Assembly: GCA_041691015.1 (NCBI GenBank)
Contig: JBEPVN010000034.1
Location: 1-22,096, forward strand
Length of the DNA: 22,096 nucleotides
Direction: 5' to 3'
Source of the DNA: JBBSJT01 sp041691015
Lineage (GTDB): Bacteria; Chlamydiota; Chlamydiia; Chlamydiales; Parachlamydiaceae
Shown here: positions 16,602 through 22,096 of the stretch, piece by piece
How positions within the stretch are numbered: the first letter of the stretch is position 1
Layout: each line of letters starts with the position of its first letter
Made by a program: the position numbers and the translations under genes
Notes under the pieces: generated by a model
Database searches by the model: none
Seen by the model: only the letters and a program-made list of their open reading frames with translations
What the model was told of the DNA's origin: nothing

Positions 16602-17099
16602 ATGAAAAAAACAATTCTTTTATTAATTCTATTATTTGCTCATTGTGCAGCAGACATCATCCCGATAGACATTGAATATGCAAAGAGTAAAAAAGAAAGA
16701 AGCTTTGGTCTTATGCAGAGATCGGAATTACCAAATAATAGCGGAATGCTTTTTATATACCCTGAAAAAAAATACATTCATATCTGGATGTTCAATTGCC
16801 TTATAGACTTATCAGTTGCTTTTTTAGATGAAGATGGGATCATCAGAGAAATGCATAATCTGAAAGCTCATCCGGAACTGATGAAACAATTTTCCTCAAT
16901 CACAAAGTATGAACAACTTGTAAAATTCGTCAAAACTGAAGCGGTTCCCGTAATTTTTTATGATGAAACCCTTAGTTCTTCATTTAAGGCGTCTTATGCA
17001 CTTGAAATGAATTATGATTGGTTTTACACTCATTTGGTGACTGTAGGAGATAAACTCGTGTGGAAAAACTTAAAACAGCCCTATATTAAAAAAAAGTAA
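16602..17099 (+). CDS. Secreted DUF192-family protein
   Basis: 165 residues from ATG 16602; a TTG at 16587 in frame is less likely because the signal peptide begins at MKKTILLLILLFAHCAAD. The mature part shows DUF192 features: ERSFGLMQRSELPNNSGMLFIY, then HIWMFN-x-LIDLSVAFLDEDGIIREM. In the family this reads R-x-GLM-x-R, GMLF, WM-x-NT, D-x-x-F. Here Phe-Asn-Cys replaces the usual Lys-Asn-Thr after WM, and the C-terminus is longer than typical. The exact biochemical role of DUF192 proteins is not known to me. It is probably periplasmic, or a lipoprotein if the Cys in FAHC is used, which is a poor lipobox. Only a weak GGA lies 10 nt before ATG. Confidence 0.85.
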   Translation: MKKTILLLILLFAHCAADIIPIDIEYAKSKKERSFGLMQRSELPNNSGMLFIYPEKKYIHIWMFNCLIDLSVAFLDEDGIIREMHNLKAHPELMKQFSSITKYEQLVKFVKTEAVPVIFYDETLSSSFKASYALEMNYDWFYTHLVTVGDKLVWKNLKQPYIKKK

Positions 17100-17163
17100 C
17101 AACTTTTTAATAAAGCATGTTATGTATGAATTAATATAAGGTGTAGTATATTAGGAGTGTAAC

Positions 17164-17529
17164 ATGAGTCAATTGGTTGTATCAAAGAGAAAAGCGGAAG
17201 TGATTTCCAATGGTATTTTTTTAGCGTCACTTGGAATATTATTTTGGTCAAACGGCTGGTGGCCGGGCATTCTGCTTGCGATTTGGGCATGCCTTGGAGC
17301 TCGACAATACCTGACTGCAAGATATTGGGATTTTGGCATCACATCAGTTATTTTGATTGGTTTATTTATTGTTTCATTTTTTAATATCAGCTGGTCTGTT
17401 TTAATTCCTGTTCTATTTATAACAGGTGGTATTTATATCATTTTTCGCGAATATTATATCTCAGAAGATATCTACATCAATGAAAAACCGAAAAAGGAAA
17501 TTGAGGATGACAGCGACAGAGCAAGATAA
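17164..17529 (+). CDS. Small membrane protein, LiaI/DUF5668-like
   Basis: 121 residues with three to four predicted membrane segments. Two similar halves are visible: GIFLASLGILFWSNGWWPGILLAIW, then SVILIGLFIVSFFNISWSVLIPVLFITGGIYI. Each reads 'G-I-x-L-x-x-LG-x-x-F', a tryptophan turn, then a second helix, the pattern of LiaI/LiaF-type transmembrane domains. The C-terminus is charged (KPKKEIEDDSDRAR) and cytosolic by the positive-inside rule. AGGAG (17153-17157) is 6 nt before ATG. It is the first gene of a tight operon ending in pknD, and its last 23 bases overlap the next gene. A link to envelope-stress sensing is inferred from the fold and the kinase context. Confidence 0.8.
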   Translation: MSQLVVSKRKAEVISNGIFLASLGILFWSNGWWPGILLAIWACLGARQYLTARYWDFGITSVILIGLFIVSFFNISWSVLIPVLFITGGIYIIFREYYISEDIYINEKPKKEIEDDSDRAR

Positions 17530-17926
17530 CTCTTTAGAGTCTTTGATACATGTCGCAAAAACAGATAAAAACTATTTTTTCTTAAGACAAAGAACACCAA
17601 TACTTTACGAATGGGTAAAAACGGACAATGAAAGTAATGAAGAAGGAACTGAAGTATTTGGATTAAACATCGAAGAGGCTGTTCGAAAAGCAAATCGGGC
17701 ATTTAAGCACCTCGGATTCAAAAGCTTGGACTGCGGTTATCTCTATACGCTTCCAGAAAGAGATGAACATGGAATCAATGCCTATTTTTTTCAGATGAAA
17801 GAATCCTACCGCGCATCAAACGGCGTATACTTTGACAAAATCTCCGGTAACAATTGCCTCGTTCAATCGGCATCCCTGCAAGCATTAAATTTGATGCAAC
17901 AACTAAAACAACAAAACCGCTTATAA
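17507..17926 (+). CDS. Small conserved-looking protein upstream of pknD
   Basis: 139 residues from ATG 17507, unrecognised. The frame is open further upstream, to an ATG at 17480 and another start at 17426, but those lie deep inside the membrane-protein gene. 17507 has AAGGA (17493-17497) 9 nt before it and gives a 23-bp overlap typical of translational coupling. The protein is soluble and mixed alpha/beta: YFFLRQRTPILYEWV, an acidic loop, a helix IEEAVRKANRAFKHLG, CGYLYTLPERDEHG, YFFQMKESYRASNGVYFD, and a Gln-rich C-terminal helix. Its stop is 5 nt before the pknD start. Position suggests a role with the kinase, but that is not shown. Confidence 0.75.
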   Translation: MTATEQDNSLESLIHVAKTDKNYFFLRQRTPILYEWVKTDNESNEEGTEVFGLNIEEAVRKANRAFKHLGFKSLDCGYLYTLPERDEHGINAYFFQMKESYRASNGVYFDKISGNNCLVQSASLQALNLMQQLKQQNRL

Positions 17927-17931
17927 AATTT

Positions 17932-20900
17932 ATGCATATTCATTGTAAAAACTGTCATTCCCACTTTGTTTTAAAAGATGATGTGTTTGCAATTCCCATC
18001 CAATTTTGTCCCTCATGCGGTAAATCAATTGATACTGTTCCTTTTGCCAAAAAAGAAACCATCCTCGAAACTAAAGACTTACCCCCATCGTCATCGTCTA
18101 GTTTTTCTGATGAAATTTCTCTTGTTCAAGGTCACGCTCCGGATGAAAAAGTCCAATTTTCGATCGGGCCCTATCAAGTACTACGCAGCATCGGAAAAGG
18201 CGGTATGGGAGAGGTTTTTTTGGCCTACGATACAACGTGCGGAAGACGCATTGCCTTAAAAAGAATCCGCGAAGACTTGGAGGAACATAAGCAAATGCAT
18301 AAACGCTTCTTAAAAGAAGCAAGAGTGACAAGTCAGCTTACACACCCAGCCATCATCCCTATCTATGTGATCCGTGAAGAAAAGGACCTGATCTATTACA
18401 CGATGCCTTTTGTTGAAGGCGAAACGTTAAAAACCATCCTACGCGATTCAAGGCAGATTGAAAAAAAAGGGGGAAAACCACACCCAATAGGCGGCACCAT
18501 TCCTCCGCTTGCAAGGATTTTTTTAACTATTTGCCAGGCATGCGCCTATGCGCACTCAAAAGGCGTTTTGCATCGCGATTTAAAACCAGAAAACATCATT
18601 GTCGGAAAATATGGTGAAGTCCTTATTTTAGATTGGGGGCTTGCCAAATTAATAAAAAATAAGCCAGGAGATGAGGAAGACACTCTCGAATTAAAAAATC
18701 CACTTCACCATCTAACGCATCTTGGCAAAGTCGTCGGAACAATTTCTTATATGGCCCATGAGCGTGCCATGGGAATGCCGGCGAATATCCAGACAGATAT
18801 ATATTCACTTGGAGTTATCCTCTACCAGATGCTAACGCTTCGCATTCCCTTTAAAAGAGGGTCATTAAAAGAGTTTCGCCAAAATATGGCATCGGAAGTG
18901 CTCTATAACCCAATAGAGGTCGCTCCCTATCGCGAAGTTCCAAAACTGCTTTCAAATGTGGTCTTAAAATGCCTCTCCAATGACGCAAGCCAGCGCTATA
19001 AAAATGTCGATGAATTGATCCATGACATCGAAAACTATCTGGAAGGAAGAAGTGAATGGTTTGAAGTTGCAGCCCTCAATATCCATCAAAAAAGCGATTG
19101 GGAGTTTCAGGAAAATGTTTTGATGGCAGAACATATTGCCATAACGAGGGAAGCTGAAGTCACAGATTGGGTCAGTCTGATGATTTCAAAACAATCGTTT
19201 CCGCAAAACATCAAAATTGAGGCCGAAGTAGAAATCAAAGAAAAATGCCATGGGATCGGCTTTTTGTTAAGTGTTCCAGAAAAAGCTGAGCGCGTTCATT
19301 TAAATGATGGCTATTGTTTATGGCTTGGCACAGATTTTACAAAATCTACAAAATTATTAAGTTCAAATGTTGAAGTGTTGAATGCAAGCGATTTATTTTT
19401 AAAGACTTTTAAAAAGCATAAAATCCGCATCGAAAAGATCGAAAACAATATTCACTTTTATTTGGACAATACTCTTCAATTTTCCTATATCAGCCACAAG
19501 CCGCTTTTAGGAACACACATCGGAATGATTTCAAAAGACGCTAATTTTTCAATAAGTCCGCTTTATTGCTATTCTGGAAGCGAAAGCATTGAGATAAGCT
19601 GTCTTGCTGTCCCGGATGCATTTTTAGCACATAAAGACTTCCATACAGCCTTAAGCGAATATCGGCGTATCGGATATTCTTTTCCCGGCACTACAGAGGG
19701 AAGAGAAGCGATGTTCAGGGCCGGAATTACACTTTTAGAACATGGCAAAGCAGAAGAAAATGAACAGGAACGCACCCATTATTTTGAACTTGCGCATCAA
19801 GAATTCAACCTGCTCCATAAAACAGCAGGGGGGCCTCTTGAATATCTTGGAAAAGCGCTTGTTTATGAAGCATGCCATGATGATGATGAAGAAATAAAAT
19901 GTTTTGAGCTTGCCTACAGAAGATATCCAAAACATCCGCTTTTACCGGTTATCGACGAACATGTTGTCTTTCGGATGTATGAAAACTCCAGAGCCAACAG
20001 ACTTGCAACCTATAATTTTGTTTTACTTGCGCTTCGTTTTCTGCCTCTCATCACCTCAAACTTAAATTCAAGAAAACTCATCTCAAGTCTTAAAAAAAAT
20101 TGGGAAGCTCTGCGTTTTCTTGAAGAAGATCCGGATCAAGGGCGAAAAGAGATCAAAACAGCTCTGCTCGAAGTAGTTTTAAGTTTTTGGCTTGCAAAAC
20201 CTTATGTTTTAACAGATCTGATAGACCAATTGGTTAACACGAAAGAAATTTACGGAAAGTTAACGATTACAAATGCCTTGTTTTCTTTAATTCTCTTCGG
20301 CTCATCGAACCTTGCTTTAAATAAAATCCAAGAAATTGAAAAAAAAATTGCAGCTCCTTATGACTTTAAATTATTAAGATTAGCCATCTCTTCTGATGAT
20401 GAGGAAGAAGATCATGAAAATATTTTTGTTCATGCCTTTGCGATATTTCCAAAAAACTTGACCGTAAAAGAAATCCGCATTTTGACATACTTGCTTGAAA
20501 AAGCTCTAAAACACGATAAATTAAAACTGATCAAAAAAGTATGCGATCAATTAAAAGATTATTCAATGGACGATAGCTCCAAACTTGCAATTGATTATTT
20601 TTTGATAGCTGTACACCTCATCAATAAAAATTGGAATGAAGCAAATGAAATTCTCAAAAGCTATCCTCTTGAGCTCATCAATCAGGAAACAACAGCTCTA
20701 CATTTTCTGTATGGCTGCTGGCTTTATATGACGGAAGGAAAAGAGATTGCTAAAATCCATTTTGCAGGCGCTCTAGAAGTCTCTTTTCCAAGGACTTGGA
20801 CTCTTGCGACACATTATTTAAGCGGTCAGCTAAAGGAAGAGGGCTACTGGTTTAAGCATGCTTTCATGTGGGAAAAACGAAAACTTTACCAGCAGCTTAT

Positions 20901-20991
20901 ACTTTTTTATAAAATCAAAGGCGACTTTGCAAAAGTGGATGACTTTATCCAACTTGAGAAAAAACAGTATTTAAACTTGGACGAACTATAG
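17932..20991 (+). CDS. pknD: PknD-type Ser/Thr protein kinase with zinc ribbon and TPR-like tail
   Basis: 1019 residues from ATG 17932; the in-frame TTG at 17854 overlaps the upstream gene and is unlikely. An N-terminal zinc ribbon (CKNC at 5-8, CPSCG at 26-30) precedes a Ser-rich linker. The kinase domain (about 82-365) has GKGGMGEV at 88, Lys110 (IALKRI), HRDLKPEN at 214-221, and DWG at 234-236 where most kinases have DFG, as in chlamydial PknD. Next comes a beta-rich jelly-roll-like region (about 370-560; IEAEVEI, GIGFLL, GYCLWLG, IRIEKIENNIHFYLDN), then a long helical repeat tail, probably TPR-like. I see no membrane helix. It closes the operon begun at 17164, and its TAG forms half of a CTATAG shared with the convergent gene. 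Confidence 0.94.
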   Translation: MHIHCKNCHSHFVLKDDVFAIPIQFCPSCGKSIDTVPFAKKETILETKDLPPSSSSSFSDEISLVQGHAPDEKVQFSIGPYQVLRSIGKGGMGEVFLAYDTTCGRRIALKRIREDLEEHKQMHKRFLKEARVTSQLTHPAIIPIYVIREEKDLIYYTMPFVEGETLKTILRDSRQIEKKGGKPHPIGGTIPPLARIFLTICQACAYAHSKGVLHRDLKPENIIVGKYGEVLILDWGLAKLIKNKPGDEEDTLELKNPLHHLTHLGKVVGTISYMAHERAMGMPANIQTDIYSLGVILYQMLTLRIPFKRGSLKEFRQNMASEVLYNPIEVAPYREVPKLLSNVVLKCLSNDASQRYKNVDELIHDIENYLEGRSEWFEVAALNIHQKSDWEFQENVLMAEHIAITREAEVTDWVSLMISKQSFPQNIKIEAEVEIKEKCHGIGFLLSVPEKAERVHLNDGYCLWLGTDFTKSTKLLSSNVEVLNASDLFLKTFKKHKIRIEKIENNIHFYLDNTLQFSYISHKPLLGTHIGMISKDANFSISPLYCYSGSESIEISCLAVPDAFLAHKDFHTALSEYRRIGYSFPGTTEGREAMFRAGITLLEHGKAEENEQERTHYFELAHQEFNLLHKTAGGPLEYLGKALVYEACHDDDEEIKCFELAYRRYPKHPLLPVIDEHVVFRMYENSRANRLATYNFVLLALRFLPLITSNLNSRKLISSLKKNWEALRFLEEDPDQGRKEIKTALLEVVLSFWLAKPYVLTDLIDQLVNTKEIYGKLTITNALFSLILFGSSNLALNKIQEIEKKIAAPYDFKLLRLAISSDDEEEDHENIFVHAFAIFPKNLTVKEIRILTYLLEKALKHDKLKLIKKVCDQLKDYSMDDSSKLAIDYFLIAVHLINKNWNEANEILKSYPLELINQETTALHFLYGCWLYMTEGKEIAKIHFAGALEVSFPRTWTLATHYLSGQLKEEGYWFKHAFMWEKRKLYQQLILFYKIKGDFAKVDDFIQLEKKQYLNLDEL

Positions 20992-21453
20992 GCTCATCGT
21001 ATATTTAATTTCATTCCCCAAAGCATTAAAAAAGCGATCAGTAGCAATAAGCACATCTTGCACTGTTCTTCGAACAGCTATTCCCTTTTTAATTTCTGTG
21101 CGTTGTTTTTGACTTAAATTTTGGTCTTTTAAGTCTGCATTTTCAACAGCTCTATCAAATTTTGTAACAACATCAGCAGCGTCATGTCTAACTTTTTTAT
21201 ATTTTTTACCGAAGTTTTTTTCTAAATTGGTAAAAACAAAAGTTGGCTTTGACAACCTATCTAAAATTCCTACAGTATAAATTGGAGCAATAACAAAAAA
21301 TCCTATTTTTTTACAAGTTGGTCCAGCAAAATAGCCTATGGCCATGGAGATGATAGCTGAAACCGTTAATGTTTTTACAACAACTCTTGCCCTATATTTA
21401 TCATTAGGCAAATTATTAAATTTTTTAATATATGAGCCAATGGTATTTATCAT
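20986..21453 (-). CDS. Inc-like protein with paired hydrophobic segments
   Basis: 155 residues. A longer frame begins at 21468, but its ATG has no Shine-Dalgarno, whereas ATG 21453 has GGAG (plus 21463-21466) 9 nt upstream, inside the longer frame. Two closely spaced hydrophobic stretches (about residues 27-45 and 50-63: LTVSAIISMAIGYFAG, then IGFFVIAPIYTVGIL) form the bilobed hydrophobic domain typical of chlamydial inclusion-membrane proteins. The rest is basic and helical (NFGKKYKKVRHDAADVV, KQRTEIKKGIAVRR). Alignment with the neighbour 21526-21870 by eye suggests distant paralogy around the paired helices. No named Inc family is recognised and secretion is not demonstrated. It converges on pknD with a 6-bp overlap. 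Confidence 0.75.
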   Translation of the reverse strand: MINTIGSYIKKFNNLPNDKYRARVVVKTLTVSAIISMAIGYFAGPTCKKIGFFVIAPIYTVGILDRLSKPTFVFTNLEKNFGKKYKKVRHDAADVVTKFDRAVENADLKDQNLSQKQRTEIKKGIAVRRTVQDVLIATDRFFNALGNEIKYTMSL

Positions 21454-21525
21454 ATTTTGATTCTCCATTTAAAGTTTTTAATACAAATTAACATATTGAT
21501 AAATAAATTTAAAGCTTTTACAACT

Positions 21526-21870
21526 TTAATTTACATCTCGGTTTAAGATTTTTTCCAAAATTGGATAATCATCGATGTATTCTCTTTGCTTAGCCCAATC
21601 TTCAATCCATTGACCATCTTCTGGATTAGTATAATCCTTTGTAAGATAAGCCAAAACGGTCAAACCGCTGAGTATGAAGGGAACTTTTGCCGAATAGGAA
21701 AATGTTCTTGCAGCAAGACCTGCTATGGATGCTGAAATTAAAGACGTACCTATCATTTTAGCAAAACCCAAAGCCGGAATTGTGTCTCTTTCATGGTATA
21801 ATTTTTGAAAGGTGCCAAGCGTGATGCTATGAACAGCATGTCCAAATGATGTAATTAAACCGGGAATCAT
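21526..21870 (-). CDS. Small Inc-like membrane protein
   Basis: 114 residues. GAGG lies 5 nt before ATG 21870, so the start is well supported. Two adjacent hydrophobic segments at about 38-56 and 61-77 (IGTSLISASIAGLAA, then VPFILSGLTVLAYL) are separated by a short turn SYSAK, giving the bilobed pattern of inclusion-membrane proteins. The N-terminus is Ser/Thr/His-rich and the C-terminus is charged (TNPEDGQWIEDWAKQREYIDDYP). The gene downstream on the same strand starts 72 nt later and has a similar helix pair, which suggests duplication. A promoter lies about 50 nt upstream. No known family is recognised. Confidence 0.75.
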   Translation of the reverse strand: MIPGLITSFGHAVHSITLGTFQKLYHERDTIPALGFAKMIGTSLISASIAGLAARTFSYSAKVPFILSGLTVLAYLTKDYTNPEDGQWIEDWAKQREYIDDYPILEKILNRDVN

Positions 21871-21915
21871 AATAACCTCATATTGTTATAATTAAAAAAT
21901 AAAATATACTACACC

Positions 21916-21945
21916 AATATAAATAACAGATTAATTTTATGTAAA
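21916..21945 (-). promoter_or_regulatory. Likely promoter for the Inc-like pair
   Basis: On the minus strand TTTACA (plus 21940-21945) and TATATT (plus 21916-21921) are 18 nt apart, each matching consensus at 5 of 6 positions. The predicted leader is about 40 nt and includes the GAGG before ATG 21870. Confidence 0.5.
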
Positions 21946-21971
21946 GATTCCGTAAAGAAGCTGCTAAATCC

Positions 21972-21987
21972 GCCCCGTCAGCGGGGC
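21972..21987. terminator. GC-rich terminator-like hairpin
   Basis: GCCCCG and CGGGGC form a 6-bp stem with a TCAG loop. On the minus strand it begins 2 nt after the stop codon of the gene that enters from the right edge and is followed by GGATTT, a weak U-tail. On the plus strand TTTT follows directly, but no plus-strand gene precedes it. I read it as the end of the minus-strand gene. Confidence 0.5.
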
Positions 21988-21989
21988 TT

Positions 21990-22096
21990 TTAGATTTCAG
22001 CCCCGTTTGACGCGCGTTTAGCAAGGAAGAGCGGGGTATCAGCTAGGGTGTTGTTTTTGAGTTGTTTTCCGCTTCGAAAAATCACATCAAATGATT
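21990..22096 (-). CDS. C-terminal end of a gene cut off by the right edge
   Basis: On the minus strand one frame is open from the window edge for 34 codons to TAA at 21990-21992. The sequence reads like protein: SFDVIFRSGKQLKNN, then TLADTPLFLAKRASNGAEI. The other two minus frames contain stops. A GC-rich hairpin begins just after the stop, which fits the end of a transcription unit. GC content here is visibly higher than in the genes to the left. The product cannot be identified from the fragment, and a chance open frame of this length is possible. Confidence 0.45.
   Translation of the reverse strand, partial: SFDVIFRSGKQLKNNTLADTPLFLAKRASNGAEI

Noticed and set aside
17426..17506. Longer N-terminus for the 139-residue protein
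   Set aside because: It would overlap the membrane-protein gene by about 100 bp, reads as a shadow of it, and has no ribosome site; ATG 17507 does.
17854..17931. 26-codon N-terminal extension of PknD from a TTG
   Set aside because: It overlaps the upstream gene by more than 70 bp, and the zinc ribbon begins at the ATG at 17932.

Overview
The window looks like chromosomal DNA from a member of the phylum Chlamydiae, probably one of the amoeba- or arthropod-associated 'environmental' families rather than Chlamydia itself. Three things point that way. One is a double-length UvrA holding four ABC ATPase cassettes (9191-14860), a known chlamydial oddity. Another is a PknD-type Ser/Thr kinase with a DWG motif and a long C-terminal tail (17932-20991). 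The third is a set of small proteins with paired hydrophobic segments, resembling chlamydial inclusion-membrane proteins (20986-21870). The DNA is AT-rich, promoters fit TTGACA/TATAAT well, and many genes have no recognisable relatives. The family-level placement is inference.

Layout. 1-339: intergenic, rich in palindromes. 340-1683 (+): sodium:alanine/glycine symporter, meeting tail to tail a His-rich one-TM protein (1680-2354, -). 2611-4374 (-): pyruvate kinase with a C-terminal mobile-domain-like extension, divergent from 4572-5159 (+), a secreted HMA-like protein under a near-consensus promoter. 5226-7976 (+): a 916-residue protein carrying a papain-like Q-x5-C signature and a possible distal His/Asn. 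8078-8824 and 8866-9087 (+): two unrecognised proteins, probably co-transcribed. 9191-14860 (+): fused UvrA, followed by a nested palindrome. 14966-15418 and 15443-16516 (-): paralogous neighbours carrying three copies of a C-x2-C-x28-H-x4-H module. 16602-17099 (+): secreted DUF192 protein. 17164-20991 (+): compact operon of a LiaI-like membrane protein, a small soluble protein and PknD. 20986-21453 and 21526-21870 (-): two Inc-like proteins. 21990-22096 (-): the last 34 codons of a gene running off the right edge, followed by a GC-rich hairpin.

How the genes relate. Housekeeping functions (amino-acid uptake, the last step of glycolysis, excision repair, Ser/Thr signalling) alternate with what look like lineage-specific host-interaction genes: the protease-like protein, the Inc-like pair, the zinc-module pair and the His-rich protein. 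The most distinctive items are the zinc-module proteins, the protease-like protein, and an intergenic palindrome family whose copies share exact 12-16 nt strings. No tRNA, rRNA, CRISPR array, insertion sequence or phage gene was seen.
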